This document shows positions 8,808 through 20,250 of a DNA stretch of 64,000 bases, piece after piece. Position 1 is the stretch's first letter. Each line of letters starts with the position of its first letter. The position numbers and the translations under genes were made by a program. The stretch is from a bacterium HR33 (GTDB taxonomy: Bacteria; Gemmatimonadota; Gemmatimonadetes; Gemmatimonadales; GWC2-71-9). The stretch covers positions 112,001 through 176,000 of the forward strand of contig BEIJ01000003.1 of assembly GCA_002923375.1 (NCBI GenBank). The letters are read 5' to 3'. The notes beneath the pieces are model-generated. The model worked only from the letters and a program-made list of their open reading frames with translations. It searched no databases and was not told the DNA's origin.

Positions 8808-9422
8808 CTGCTCGAGCAACTCCTCAACAGCCTGAATGCGCTGCCCGCGGCATCGGTTTACACCGTAATCGGCATCCTCGCCGCAATAGAGAACGTGTTT
8901 CCGCCGGTGCCGGCGGATACCGCGGTAGCCCTCGGAGCCTTCCTGTCCCAGGGGGGTGTGATATCGGCACCCGCGGTGTTTTTGATAACCTGGGTGTCCA
9001 ACGTTACCAGCGCCACAGCGGTCTATGCCGCCGGCCGCACCGTGGGGCGATCGTTCTTCACCGGACGAGTGGGCCGCCAGCTCCTGCACCCGGAGCGCCT
9101 GCGCAAACTCGAGCGCCTCTACGACCGGCACGGTACGTGGGGCCTGTTCCTGAGCCGCTTCATACCCGCGGTGCGGGCGGTGGTCCCGCCCTTCGCGGGA
9201 ATAGCGCGCTTGAGCTGGCCGCGCTATCTGGCGGCGGTGGCCGTGGCGTCGGGCATCTGGTACGGAACGCTGACTTACGTTGCCGCCACGCTGCTAGAGC
9301 GGCTGGACGACGTGGGAAGGCTACTACGGCAAATAAACCTCATCGCAGCAGGAGCGGCTCTCCTGGCAGCCGGGTTGCTGGTAGTGTGGTACTTGGTGCT
9401 GCACCGCGGGCGGGCAAGATGA
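8808..9422 (+). CDS. DedA/VTT-family membrane protein, probable CTG start
   Basis: 204 residues if read from CTG 8808. That codon directly follows the ispF stop and has a strong GGGAGG ribosome site at 8793-8798 with a nine-base spacer. No ATG, GTG or TTG occurs in frame until GTG 8895, which would delete the first membrane helix (VYTVIGILAAIENV), conserved in DedA proteins. The core VTT signatures FLSRFIPAVRAVVPPFAG and a C-terminal hydrophobic helix are present. DedA proteins are inner-membrane carriers; members flip undecaprenyl phosphate or phospholipids. Which substrate applies here is unknown. The 3' end overlaps the Xer gene (ATGA). Confidence 0.85.
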   Translation: MLEQLLNSLNALPAASVYTVIGILAAIENVFPPVPADTAVALGAFLSQGGVISAPAVFLITWVSNVTSATAVYAAGRTVGRSFFTGRVGRQLLHPERLRKLERLYDRHGTWGLFLSRFIPAVRAVVPPFAGIARLSWPRYLAAVAVASGIWYGTLTYVAATLLERLDDVGRLLRQINLIAAGAALLAAGLLVVWYLVLHRGRAR

Positions 9423-10342
9423 GCGCAACCGCAGAAAGCCGCGATCGGATCGAACGGGCCTTCTACTTGGAACAGTTCGCCGATTACCTATCGTTAGAGG
9501 CGGGACACAGCCGCAATACGGTCGAAAACTACACCAGAGACATCCGGCGCATGATACGGTGGCTCGAGGGTTACGGCGTGGAGCGAGCCGAGCGGGTCGA
9601 ATTTTCGCACCTTCGGGACTTTGTCTATCGACTCAAGGATCTAGGCCTCAGCACTTCCAGCATCCGCCGGCAGATATCGGCCATGCGCACCTATTTTCGT
9701 TTTCTGGTGGGCGAGGGCTATCTGGCGCGCGATCCCACAGTCAAACTGGATACGCCCAAGAGCTGGCGCCGCATTCCCGAGGTGCTTTCCCTGTCGGAGA
9801 TCGAAGCACTCCTGGCAGCTCCCTCGGTGGACGAGCCGCTGGGCTGGAGGGACCGGGCGCTGCTGGAAATAGGCTATGGAGCGGGGCTGCGAGTTTCCGA
9901 GCTTGTCGGTTTGAGAGAATCGGACATCTGGTTCGACCAAGCTCTGTTGAGAGTGATGGGGAAGGGTAACAAAGAGCGCTTGGTACCTATAGGGAGGCGT
10001 GCCCTCGGAGCCGCCGCGCTCTACGGCCGCGAGATCCGGCCCACGCTGGACAAGGGATCGAGTCAAGGCCGCTTCTTCCTGAACCGCCGGGGAAGACCCC
10101 TCTCCCGCGTCGGAGCTTGGGGCATAATCAAGCGCTTGGCCAAACGGGCCGGTATAGAAAAACGGGTAACCCCGCACACCCTGCGGCACACCTTCGCCAC
10201 TCACCTGCTGGAACGCGGCGCCGACTTGAGAGCGGTTCAGGAGATGCTGGGACACGCCGATCTGTCGACCACCCAGATCTACACTCACGTGGATCGGGAA
10301 TACCTGCGCGCGATTCACCAGCAGTACCATCCAAGAGCGTAA
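9419..10342 (+). CDS. xerD: tyrosine recombinase XerC/XerD
   Basis: 307 residues from ATG 9419 (four-base overlap with the DedA gene). N-terminal SAM-like core-binding domain about 15-105, catalytic domain about 120-300 with Arg158 (GLRVSELVGL), HTLRH (His253, Arg256), His279 in MLGHADLSTTQ and nucleophile Tyr288 in IYTHV. XerC/D enzymes resolve chromosome dimers at dif under FtsK control. The absence of phage or integron genes nearby supports the housekeeping role, and a dif-like site lies 17 kb away in this window. XerC versus XerD cannot be decided from sequence alone; no second Xer is present here. Confidence 0.93.
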   Translation: MSATAESRDRIERAFYLEQFADYLSLEAGHSRNTVENYTRDIRRMIRWLEGYGVERAERVEFSHLRDFVYRLKDLGLSTSSIRRQISAMRTYFRFLVGEGYLARDPTVKLDTPKSWRRIPEVLSLSEIEALLAAPSVDEPLGWRDRALLEIGYGAGLRVSELVGLRESDIWFDQALLRVMGKGNKERLVPIGRRALGAAALYGREIRPTLDKGSSQGRFFLNRRGRPLSRVGAWGIIKRLAKRAGIEKRVTPHTLRHTFATHLLERGADLRAVQEMLGHADLSTTQIYTHVDREYLRAIHQQYHPRA

Positions 10343-10348
10343 CCCGCC

Positions 10349-10945
10349 ATGATACTCGTTCTGGACAACTACGACTCCTTCACCTACAACCTGGTCCAGT
10401 ATCTGGGAGAACTCGGTGCCGAACCGGCGGTGCGGCGCAACGACCAGGTGACGCTGGAAGAGATCGAAGCCCTGAGACCCGCGGGGATCGTGATATCCCC
10501 GGGACCCGGCGTTCCCGCCAGAGCCGGGATCAGTGTTCCCCTGATACGAGCCTTTGCCGGGCGCATACCGATACTCGGCGTGTGCCTGGGACATCAGGCA
10601 ATCGGAGAGGCCTTCGGCGGCAGGGTCATAAGGGCATCGCGCCTCATGCACGGGAAGACCTCACCCATAGAACATACCGGCGAAGGGCTCTTGGCGGGCC
10701 TACCTCGGCGCTTCGAGGCGATGCGCTACCATTCGCTGGTGATCGATCCCGAGCGGCTCCCCGCCGAACTCAAGGTCACAGCCTGGACAGCGGATCGTCC
10801 CCGCGGCGAAGAAATCATGGCGGTAGAGCACAAGACCCACCCCGTCTTCGGCGTTCAGTTTCATCCCGAGTCGGTAGCGACCCAAGTGGGGAGATCTATT
10901 CTGTCTAGGTTTGTAGAGCTAACTCGTTCCGGCGGCGGGGGTTAA
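10349..10945 (+). CDS. trpG: anthranilate/aminodeoxychorismate synthase glutamine amidotransferase
   Basis: 198 residues. Class I glutamine amidotransferase supplying ammonia to TrpE or PabB. Nucleophile Cys79 in GVCLGHQAIGEAFGG, and the catalytic His-Glu pair in FHPESV near residue 172. DNYDSFTYNLVQYLGELG is the TrpG/PabA opening. It sits six bases after the Xer gene, away from any synthase subunit, so tryptophan versus folate duty (or both) is undetermined; pabA is the alternative name. Confidence 0.9.
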   Translation: MILVLDNYDSFTYNLVQYLGELGAEPAVRRNDQVTLEEIEALRPAGIVISPGPGVPARAGISVPLIRAFAGRIPILGVCLGHQAIGEAFGGRVIRASRLMHGKTSPIEHTGEGLLAGLPRRFEAMRYHSLVIDPERLPAELKVTAWTADRPRGEEIMAVEHKTHPVFGVQFHPESVATQVGRSILSRFVELTRSGGGG

Positions 10946-10974
10946 GCCGGCCGCCGGGCGTGCTGGCACGACTT

Positions 10975-11003
10975 TTGACAGCGACGGCGGCTCTGGTTAA
11001 CTT
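10975..11003 (+). promoter_or_regulatory. candidate sigma-70 promoter of the kdsB-rpoN operon
   Basis: A perfect -35 hexamer TTGACA (10975-10980) is followed, after 17 bases, by TAACTT (10998-11003), a weak -10 of the TANNNT type. The kdsB GTG starts five bases later, with no ribosome site. The 63-base gap after trpG is the only break before a long run of overlapping genes, so this is the natural promoter position. Confidence 0.5.
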
Positions 11004-11008
11004 CCACT

Positions 11009-13392
<2,384 letters not shown>

Positions 13393-13393
13393 G

Positions 13394-14248
13394 ATGAGCC
13401 TGCTGTTCGAGCCCAGCCCGCTTCTCATAGCCGGCCCGTGCGTGCTCGAATCGGATCGAGTGAATCTTGCGATTGCCGAAGCCCTGGCCGCTTTGGGCCA
13501 GCGGCTCAACCTGCGCGTCATCTACAAAGGGAGCTTTGACAAAGCCAACCGGTCTGCCCCGGACGCCCCTCGCGGTCCGGGACTGGAGGCGGGTCTGGAG
13601 GCTCTCGTGCGGGTGAGGGAGGTAACCGGCCTTCCGGTTCTCACCGATGTTCACGAGCCCGACCAAGCGGCGCGGGCGGCGCAGTCGGTGGACGCCCTGC
13701 AGGTGCCGGCGTTCCTGTGCCGCCAAACCGATTTGCTGGAGGCTGTAGGGCGAACCGGTAAGGCGGTAAATATCAAGAAAGGGCAGTGGATGGCGCCGGA
13801 AGCGATGGCGGGAGCGGTCGCCAAAGTCGAGCGCGGCAGGAGCCTGGGCGTGCCGGCGGATGGAGCGGTGGTGGGGAAGGCCGATATCGCGGTGACCGAA
13901 AGGGGGACGTTCTTCGGGTACGGAGATCTGGTGGTGGATATGCGCAGCTTTGCCCGGTTGAAACAAGCCACCGGGGTGTGCGTCCTTTTCGACGCCACCC
14001 ACTCGGTGCAGCAGCCGGGCCGAGGACCTCGGGGCGAGAGCGGCGGTACCAGGGAGCACATACCGGCGCTGCTGCTGGCGGCCGCCGCGGCCGGCGCCGA
14101 AGGCTTTTTCATGGAAACCCATCCCGATCCGGAAAGCTCGCCCAGCGATCGGGCTACGGTGTGGCCTCTCGCCGCCTTGGGCGATCTGGTCGAAAGGGCG
14201 GTCGAAGTGTGGCATGCCGCGCGGGCGCGCTCGGGGGCGGCGCTATGA
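13394..14248 (+). CDS. kdsA: 3-deoxy-8-phosphooctulonate synthase (Kdo-8-P synthase)
   Basis: 284 residues from ATG 13394, one base after the pyrG stop. Condenses phosphoenolpyruvate and arabinose 5-phosphate to Kdo-8-phosphate. Signatures: LIAGPCVLES, KGSFDKANRSA, TDVHEPDQA, VNIKKGQWMAPEAM and FMETHPDPESSPSD. It is overlapped by kdsC (ATGA), the next step in the pathway. Confidence 0.97.
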   Translation: MSLLFEPSPLLIAGPCVLESDRVNLAIAEALAALGQRLNLRVIYKGSFDKANRSAPDAPRGPGLEAGLEALVRVREVTGLPVLTDVHEPDQAARAAQSVDALQVPAFLCRQTDLLEAVGRTGKAVNIKKGQWMAPEAMAGAVAKVERGRSLGVPADGAVVGKADIAVTERGTFFGYGDLVVDMRSFARLKQATGVCVLFDATHSVQQPGRGPRGESGGTREHIPALLLAAAAAGAEGFFMETHPDPESSPSDRATVWPLAALGDLVERAVEVWHAARARSGAAL

Positions 14249-14817
14249 TCGATCCCGAGCTGGCCCGCAAGATTAGGCTCGTCGGGCTGGACGTAGATGG
14301 CGTTCTCACCGATGGAGCGGTGTACATGGGAGTGGTGGCCGGCGAAAGCTGCGAGTTCAAGAGGTTCGACATCCAAGACGGCATCGGTATTAAGCTCATG
14401 CAAGACGCGGGGATCAGAGTAGTTCTCCTGAGCGGCCGGGAATCTCCCGCCACACTGGTACGGGCGCGAGACCTGGGTATCGGCGACGTGATCCAGGACG
14501 ACTCGGCCCGCAAACTTCCCGCCTTCGAAAGATTGCTTGACCGCTTGGGTATAGGGTTCGAAGAGGCGGCATTCGTAGGAGACGACCTGCCGGACATTCC
14601 GGTTTTGCGGAGAGTGGGACTGCCGGTGGCGGTACCCAATGCGGCGGGCGAGGTCAAGGAGCTGGCCCGATACACTACGCGGGCGCGGGGCGGCTTTGGA
14701 GCGGTGAGGGAGTTTGCCGAGGCCCTCCTTCGGGCCAGGGGAGAGTGGGAGCGATTGGTGGAACGGTATCTGCGGGAACGCGGTGAGCGGGTGCGGGAAC
14801 TCGGCCGTGCCGGGTGA
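14245..14817 (+). CDS. kdsC: 3-deoxy-D-manno-octulosonate 8-phosphate phosphatase
   Basis: 190 residues from ATG 14245. HAD-superfamily phosphatase of the small capless KdsC type: catalytic Asp pair in GLDVDGVLTDG, Ser/Gly motif II in LLSGRES, Lys in DDSARKLPAF, and the motif IV acidic cluster FVGDDLPDIPVL. Releases phosphate from Kdo-8-P to give Kdo. Sits between kdsA and lptC, overlapping both (4 and 11 bases). Confidence 0.95.
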   Translation: MIDPELARKIRLVGLDVDGVLTDGAVYMGVVAGESCEFKRFDIQDGIGIKLMQDAGIRVVLLSGRESPATLVRARDLGIGDVIQDDSARKLPAFERLLDRLGIGFEEAAFVGDDLPDIPVLRRVGLPVAVPNAAGEVKELARYTTRARGGFGAVREFAEALLRARGEWERLVERYLRERGERVRELGRAG

Positions 14818-15370
14818 GGGCTGGCGGCGATCCGGCGGTCGCCGCTTGTGGGCGGCGGTTGGCGTGGCGGTTGCGATCGGCTGCGGAGGAACGCAGACTC
14901 CCACCATCAGTTCTACCGCAGCCGACAGTGCGGACCAAGTTTTCTTCGGCCTGGAGCACAATCTCACCGTGGACGGAGTGCTCCGGGCCAATGTCCGGGC
15001 CGACACCGCCTACTTTTACCAGGCAACGCAACGCGCCGATCTCAAAGGAGTGCAGGTGATCTTTTACTCCCCTGCGGGCCAGGAGAGCTCGAGACTGACT
15101 TCCCGGGAAGGGAGCTACGACTGGAGGACGGGCGACATGGAAGCCCGCGGGGATGTAGTGGCGGTCACTCCCGACGGCCGCAGACTCACCACCTCGATCC
15201 TGCGCTACGATCGGGCCTCGAACCGGATTACGGGGCCGGCGCCCTTCGTGTTCGATGCGCCCGACCGCCACCTGGAAGGAGAGAGCTTTACCTCGGATCC
15301 GGATTTCCGAAACGTGGTGACCACCAGGCCCCGAAGAGGGAGAATCGAGGGAGAGCGGGTACCGCGGTGA
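14807..15370 (+). CDS. lptC: LptC-family LPS export protein, probable lipoprotein
   Basis: 187 residues from GTG 14807. After a basic N-terminus (RRSGGRR) there is a hydrophobic stretch ending VAVAIGC, an approximate lipobox, then low-complexity Thr/Ser-rich sequence. The remaining about 140 residues read as alternating beta strands with phrases such as GVLRANVRADTAYF, LTSREGSYDWRTGDMEARGDVV and LTTSILRYDRASNRI that fit the LptC/OstA-like jellyroll fold. LptC bridges LptBFG to LptA in the periplasm. Assigned chiefly from these repeats and from its place between kdsC and the lptA/lptB genes. Confidence 0.82.
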   Translation: MPGEGWRRSGGRRLWAAVGVAVAIGCGGTQTPTISSTAADSADQVFFGLEHNLTVDGVLRANVRADTAYFYQATQRADLKGVQVIFYSPAGQESSRLTSREGSYDWRTGDMEARGDVVAVTPDGRRLTTSILRYDRASNRITGPAPFVFDAPDRHLEGESFTSDPDFRNVVTTRPRRGRIEGERVPR

Positions 15371-16644
15371 TAACCGGCGGAACGCCCCTTGCGGCCGCTT
15401 GTGCGCTGATCGTTGTGTCGGCAGCATCCCTGGGGGCGCAGCAGTCATCCGGCTGCCGGGTGCAGCTCGACAGCGTGGGCGGCACGGGGCGCTACGAGGA
15501 GATCCGCCCCGGCGTCGTAAGGCAGTACGGCAGCGGGGGAGTCTGGGCCAGTTGTCGCAACCAGCGAACCGCTATCTACGCCGACAGCGTTGCGTGGTAT
15601 TCCGACTTGGCCAGGGTGGACTTCATCGGCAGGACCCGCTTCGAGGACAGCACCGTTTTACTGCACGCCGACCGAGCCAGTTACTATACCAGGGATGAAC
15701 GGCTGGAGGCCTACGGTATGGTGCGGCTGCTCAATCTGCGCACCGGAACGGAGTTGCGCGGGCCCAACCTCAAGTACTGGCGAGCGATCGAAGGGGTGAG
15801 GGACACCAGCGATCTGGTAGCCTCGGATCGGCCGACCGTATGGTACAGGCAGGAGCAGGAGCGGGGCGATACCGCCGCTCCTGAGCCGTACGTGATCGTG
15901 GGCCAGCGGGTGAGGCTCAAAGGAGAGGGCCGCGCTTGGGCTGCGGGTTCGGTGACTGTCTCCCGGAGCGATCTTCGGGCTTCCGGCGACAGTGCGGAGC
16001 TGGATCTCGACAACGGCACCGGGCGCTTGCTGGGCGGCGCGCAAATCGAGGGCAGGGGCGAGCGGGCCTACACTCTGAGCGGAGAGCGCGTGGTGTTCCG
16101 ATTGGAGGAGAGGCGTTTGCGCTGGGTGCAGGCTCAGGGCGCGGCTCGGGCGGTGAGCGAGGATTGGGATCTGGCGGCGGACACGATCGAGTTTTACATC
16201 GAGAACCAGCGGATCCAAAACGGAGGGGCCTGGGGTCGGGAAAACCGGCCCAAGGCGGTCTCTTCCAGCTACACCATGGAGGCGGATTCTCTGGCGATCG
16301 ACGCCCCGGATCAGCGGCTCCGGGAGATTAGGGGATTTGGAAAAGCATTGGCGCTGGCTTACGGCGGCAGGGAAGGCGGCGAACCCGATTGGGTGGCGGG
16401 AGATACTTTGGTGGCGCACTTCGACACCGCGTCCTCGGGAGAACGGGCTATGAGGGAGCTGGACGCCCGGGGACATGCCAGAGCCTATTACCGGGTGTAC
16501 GAGGAGGACGGGAGGACGCTTGCCGGGATAAATTATTCCCGGGGAGCCAGGATCAAGGCGATATTCACCGACGGCTCCCTGCACCGGGTGCACGTGATAG
16601 GGGAAGGAGACGGAATCTACCTGGAGCCGCGAAGGAGACCGTGA
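15367..16644 (+). CDS. long LptA/OstA-like periplasmic beta-jellyroll protein
   Basis: 425 residues from GTG 15367 (GTGA overlap with lptC). Signal peptide: hydrophobic [17 protein letters not shown], likely cleaved before QQSS. The mature part repeats the OstA-type pattern ([63 protein letters not shown]), with strands for perhaps two jellyroll units. Ordinary LptA is about 180 residues, so this one is more than twice as long and could bridge the periplasm with fewer subunits or include part of an LptD-like N-domain. Role in carrying LPS to the outer membrane is inferred from fold and operon. Confidence 0.8.
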   Translation: MITGGTPLAAACALIVVSAASLGAQQSSGCRVQLDSVGGTGRYEEIRPGVVRQYGSGGVWASCRNQRTAIYADSVAWYSDLARVDFIGRTRFEDSTVLLHADRASYYTRDERLEAYGMVRLLNLRTGTELRGPNLKYWRAIEGVRDTSDLVASDRPTVWYRQEQERGDTAAPEPYVIVGQRVRLKGEGRAWAAGSVTVSRSDLRASGDSAELDLDNGTGRLLGGAQIEGRGERAYTLSGERVVFRLEERRLRWVQAQGAARAVSEDWDLAADTIEFYIENQRIQNGGAWGRENRPKAVSSSYTMEADSLAIDAPDQRLREIRGFGKALALAYGGREGGEPDWVAGDTLVAHFDTASSGERAMRELDARGHARAYYRVYEEDGRTLAGINYSRGARIKAIFTDGSLHRVHVIGEGDGIYLEPRRRP

Positions 16645-17825
16645 TAGAGACTCTGCATCTGGCGGTGGAGGGGAAAGACCCTTCGGTACTTCTAGCTCTG
16701 GCGGCCCTATTGGGTCGCGCGGGGGCCGAGGGGGAGGTGCGGTTCGGTGACCTCGCGGTGGCGTACCGGGAGGACCATTTGGACTTGCGCCGCAAGGCCT
16801 TTGGAGAAAGCCGGCAGGAGGCGGGGGTGCTGTCCGTGGATCAGGCGCGCAGATACCTGGCGGACTCGGTGCTGCCCCGCCTGGCGACTGACGGTCTTTT
16901 GGTCTCTCTGCCCGACAAGATAGACGACGAGGTCACGGTGCGTCTCGCGCCCGAGTTGTGGCTCGCGGTGGGGCCGGAGCGGTTGGCGGTGCGGGAGGAG
17001 CTTCTGTCGCTGGCTCTGGAGCAGATCCGCGCTGCCGAAACCGCCGGGGCTCCGCTGGAGAGAAAGGTGGCGGGAAGCGTGCTTGCGGCCCGGGGCCTGA
17101 CCAAGATCTACCGCCGGCGGAAGGTGGTGGACGACGTTCACCTGGAGCTTCGACAGGGCGAGATCGTGGGCCTGCTCGGTCCCAACGGGGCCGGCAAGAC
17201 CACCACCTTCTACATGATCGTGGGTCTGGTTCGCCCGGACGCGGGGCGCATCTACCTGGACGGAGAGGACATCTCCGGCTTGCCGATGTACCAGCGCGCC
17301 AGGCGCGGTATCGGGTACCTCGCGCAGGAGCCATCGGTTTTTCGAAAGCTGACGGTGGAGGAAAACATCCTGGCGATACTGGAGACCCTGCCCATCGGAG
17401 AAGAGGAGAGGAAGCGGCGGCTGGAGCAGTTGCTGGAGGAGCTCTCCCTCAAGCACCTGAGAGACGCCTTGGCCTACAAGCTTTCCGGCGGTGAGAGGCG
17501 GCGCTTGGAGATCACTCGAGCCCTGGCTACGAATCCCAAGTTCTTGCTGTTGGACGAACCGTTCACCGGTGTAGATCCGATAGCCGTGCACGATATCCAA
17601 ACCATCGTGGCGGGGCTGAGAAAAAGGGGAATGGGGTTGCTGATCACCGATCACAACGTCGAACAGACGCTGGACATAGTGGATCGGGCTTACATCGTCT
17701 TCGAGGGCCGGATCCAGGTGTCGGGGACGGTGCGGGAGCTGGTGTTCGACGACCGCGTAGCTGATCTTTATTTAGGTCCCACACTGACGGCCCGATTGCG
17801 GGCTCGTTTGGGAGCTGCAGCGTGA
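16641..17825 (+). CDS. lptB: LPS export ABC transporter ATPase LptB with N-terminal extension
   Basis: 394 residues from GTG 16641 (GTGA overlap). Residues about 147-394 are a standard LptB: Walker [20 protein letters not shown]-loop [12 protein letters not shown], signature [11 protein letters not shown], Walker [17 protein letters not shown] and switch His in [14 protein letters not shown]. Residues 1-146 have no counterpart in usual LptB (about 240 residues): an alpha/beta region containing [14 protein letters not shown] and [25 protein letters not shown], perhaps a winged-helix-like regulatory domain. An internal start near GTG 17079 would give a normal LptB, but the extension is in frame, uninterrupted and coupled to the gene before it. 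Drives LPS extraction with LptFG, which are not in the window. Confidence 0.93.
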   Translation: MIETLHLAVEGKDPSVLLALAALLGRAGAEGEVRFGDLAVAYREDHLDLRRKAFGESRQEAGVLSVDQARRYLADSVLPRLATDGLLVSLPDKIDDEVTVRLAPELWLAVGPERLAVREELLSLALEQIRAAETAGAPLERKVAGSVLAARGLTKIYRRRKVVDDVHLELRQGEIVGLLGPNGAGKTTTFYMIVGLVRPDAGRIYLDGEDISGLPMYQRARRGIGYLAQEPSVFRKLTVEENILAILETLPIGEEERKRRLEQLLEELSLKHLRDALAYKLSGGERRRLEITRALATNPKFLLLDEPFTGVDPIAVHDIQTIVAGLRKRGMGLLITDHNVEQTLDIVDRAYIVFEGRIQVSGTVRELVFDDRVADLYLGPTLTARLRARLGAAA

Positions 17826-19273
17826 AGACGTCGCTCCACCAGCAGACGGTCATGCGCCAGGAGCTGCGCATGAATCCTCGCCTCTACCAGGCGATGGACC
17901 TCCTCTACATGCCGCTCCAGGAACTGCAGCAACATCTCAAGGAAGAACTCCTGGTCAATCCGTTCCTCGAACTGGTCGAGCCGGAAGAGGAAGAGGAGGT
18001 GCTCGAGCCGGCCGCCAAGACCGAAGCTGAGGAGGCCAAGCAGAACGAGGAAGAGGAAGCAGTCGACTGGGAAGACATACTCCTCGACGGTTTTAGAGTA
18101 TCCAGCGACCGGGGCGAGTACGAAGAAATCGAGCCCTACGAAAGGGTGCCGGTGGAGGTACCCGACCTGGCCGATCACCTGCGAGAGCAGATCCGGCTGC
18201 TGGATCTCAGTCCGCGCCAGCGCTTTTTGGCCGAGGAGTTCGTGGGAAACATAGGGGAAGACGGGTACCTCCAGGCGACGCTGGAAGAAGTGGTCTCGGG
18301 CGCCAACAGGGCTCTGGAGGCGTCGGGGTCGGCGGAGGAGCTCGGCGGGCCGTTCAGCCTCGAAGAGGCGGAGGAGCTGCTGCGTATCATCCAGCAACTC
18401 GATCCCCCGGGCGTCGCCGCACGGGATCTCAGAGAATGCCTGCTCATTCAGTTGAGGGAACTGGGCGAGCAGGACAGTCTTGCCTACCGGCTGGTGGACG
18501 AAGCGTTCGACGATCTCATAGCTCACCGCTGGAGCGATCTCGCCAAGCGCTACGGGGTGAGTTCCAAAGAGGTGCAGGAGGCGGCGGATCAACTGGCTAA
18601 ACTCGACCCCAAGCCCGGACTCCGCTTCTCTCGAGCGGAGGACGCTTACGTGGTCCCCGATCTGGTGGTGGAAAAGGTGGACGGAGAGTATCGGGTGTTC
18701 CTCAACGATTCCGGTGTCCCCCGCCTCCGGCTCAGCAGGATGTATCGCGACATCGCCGCGGACCGAAAGAAGTTCGTGGGAGAAAACCGGGAATTCATCA
18801 CCGAGAAGCTGAACAGTGCTACCTGGCTCATACAGGCGATCGAGCAGCGCCGCCAGACGATGCTCAAGGTGATGCGCTTTATCGTGGACCGGCAGCGGGA
18901 ATTTTTCGAGCGGGGCGTGGAGCACCTCAAGCCTCTCACCCTGCGGGAGGTGGCGGAGGCGCTGGGGATGCACGAATCCACCGTTAGTCGCGTGACCAGC
19001 CAGAAATACGTGCAGACTCCCAGAGGTGTACTGCCCCTGAGATTCTTCTTCTCCTCGAGCCTCGGAACCACCTCCGGAGAAGACGCCAGCGCCCGGGCGG
19101 TCAAAGCTCATATCCAGAAGCTGGTGAGCGAAGAAGATCCCGCGTCTCCCCTTACCGACTCGGACATAGTGAAGGCCTTGGCGGAGCGCGGCATCAAGAT
19201 CGCCCGCAGGACCGTTGCCAAGTATAGAGATCAACTGGGTATCCTGCCCGCCCGGATGCGCAAGCGGGTATGA
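17822..19273 (+). CDS. rpoN: RNA polymerase sigma-54 factor
   Basis: 483 residues from GTG 17822 (GTGA overlap with lptB). Region I Gln/Leu-rich core-binding helix [25 protein letters not shown], acidic region II (residues about 55-90, Glu-rich), core-binding region III, helix-turn-helix [18 protein letters not shown], and the RpoN box ARRTVAKYR. lptB-rpoN adjacency is widespread in Gram-negative bacteria. Directs transcription from -24/-12 promoters with AAA activators; no such activator is in this window. Confidence 0.97.
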   Translation: MKTSLHQQTVMRQELRMNPRLYQAMDLLYMPLQELQQHLKEELLVNPFLELVEPEEEEEVLEPAAKTEAEEAKQNEEEEAVDWEDILLDGFRVSSDRGEYEEIEPYERVPVEVPDLADHLREQIRLLDLSPRQRFLAEEFVGNIGEDGYLQATLEEVVSGANRALEASGSAEELGGPFSLEEAEELLRIIQQLDPPGVAARDLRECLLIQLRELGEQDSLAYRLVDEAFDDLIAHRWSDLAKRYGVSSKEVQEAADQLAKLDPKPGLRFSRAEDAYVVPDLVVEKVDGEYRVFLNDSGVPRLRLSRMYRDIAADRKKFVGENREFITEKLNSATWLIQAIEQRRQTMLKVMRFIVDRQREFFERGVEHLKPLTLREVAEALGMHESTVSRVTSQKYVQTPRGVLPLRFFFSSSLGTTSGEDASARAVKAHIQKLVSEEDPASPLTDSDIVKALAERGIKIARRTVAKYRDQLGILPARMRKRV

Positions 19274-20250
19274 GCCTCGCGTCGCCGGGCTCCACGGTCG
19301 AGGTCAGCGTGCTGGTACCGGCCAAGGACGAGGCTGAGAACCTCCCCGAGTTCGTGCGCCAGTGCGCTGAAGCTCTGGCCCCGCTTCCCTACGGGTGCGA
19401 AGTGGTGGTAATCGACGACGGCAGCGAAGACGATACTCCGAAGGTATTGAAAGAGCTGTCGCGGAACTACCCGTTTCTGCGCTGGGTGAGCCACCGGAGC
19501 CAGCGGGGAATTGCCGACGCTTTAAAAAGCGGGGCGGATGCGGCCCGGGGAAAGATTCTGGTATTCTATCCCGCCGATCTCCAGTTCCTTCCCGCGGAGA
19601 TACCGGCCCTGGTGGAGCCGATCCGATCGGGAGAAGCGGACATCGTTACCGGAACCAAACAAGGCACCTACGAAAAGGCGTTCGTCTCCGGCGTGTACAA
19701 CCGGCTATGCCGGTGGCTCTTCGGCATCAGGGTGAGCGATCTCAATGCGGTGAAGGCCTATCGCCGCGAGATCATGGACGATATGCCCACGCGGCCGGAC
19801 TGGCACCGATTTATGGTAGTGATCGCGGCGGCCGACGGCTTTCGGGTTACCGAACGGCCGGTCAAGCTCTACCCCCGCCGGGCCGGGAAGTCCAAGTTCG
19901 GCCTGGGGCGCGTGCCCGTGGGCGTGCTCGATCTTCTGTCCGTTTGGTTCCAACTCCGCTTTGGCCGCAAGCCGATGCTCTTCTTCGGCCTTTCGGGGGG
20001 AGTGCTCTTCGCCCTGGGGTTTCTGGTGGGCACCGCCGCGCTGGTACTTCGGTTCGGATTCGGAATGGGTTTTAGACCCCTGCTGGACCTGGTCATGGTG
20101 CTGGTCATTTCGGGTATCGCGCTCTTCGGATTTGGATTCGTGGGCGAGATGCTCGCCGGAATGCGGGAGGAACTGAGGGCGCTCACCCGGGAGCTACGAC
20201 AGAATCGCGGCGGTCACGCCGAGGATCTCTCCGCCAAAAGGCCGGAGTAA
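19270..20250 (+). CDS. GT2 polyprenyl-phosphate glycosyltransferase, CsbB/GtrB-like
   Basis: 326 residues from ATG 19270 (ATGA overlap with rpoN). N-terminal GT-A domain about 8-235: VSVLVPAKDEAENLPE, VVVIDDGSEDDT, acceptor-site segment FYPADLQF and DLNAVKAYRREIMDDMP. Two C-terminal membrane helices (about 240-265 and 275-300) are typical of enzymes that load a sugar onto undecaprenyl phosphate (CsbB, GtrB, ArnC) at the cytoplasmic face. Sugar unknown. Its 3' end overlaps the convergent GT4 gene by 37 bases. A candidate donor-making enzyme for the YfhO protein 3 kb downstream. Confidence 0.87.
   Translation: MSLASPGSTVEVSVLVPAKDEAENLPEFVRQCAEALAPLPYGCEVVVIDDGSEDDTPKVLKELSRNYPFLRWVSHRSQRGIADALKSGADAARGKILVFYPADLQFLPAEIPALVEPIRSGEADIVTGTKQGTYEKAFVSGVYNRLCRWLFGIRVSDLNAVKAYRREIMDDMPTRPDWHRFMVVIAAADGFRVTERPVKLYPRRAGKSKFGLGRVPVGVLDLLSVWFQLRFGRKPMLFFGLSGGVLFALGFLVGTAALVLRFGFGMGFRPLLDLVMVLVISGIALFGFGFVGEMLAGMREELRALTRELRQNRGGHAEDLSAKRPE

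Noticed and set aside
10926..10974. Rho-independent terminator after trpG
   Set aside because: GGCGGC/GCCGCC segments occur but without a defined stem or T run.
17079..17825. Short LptB starting at GTG 17079
   Set aside because: There is an intact frame from 16641 coupled by a 4-base overlap to the previous gene. The short form cannot be excluded, but the long form is preferred.
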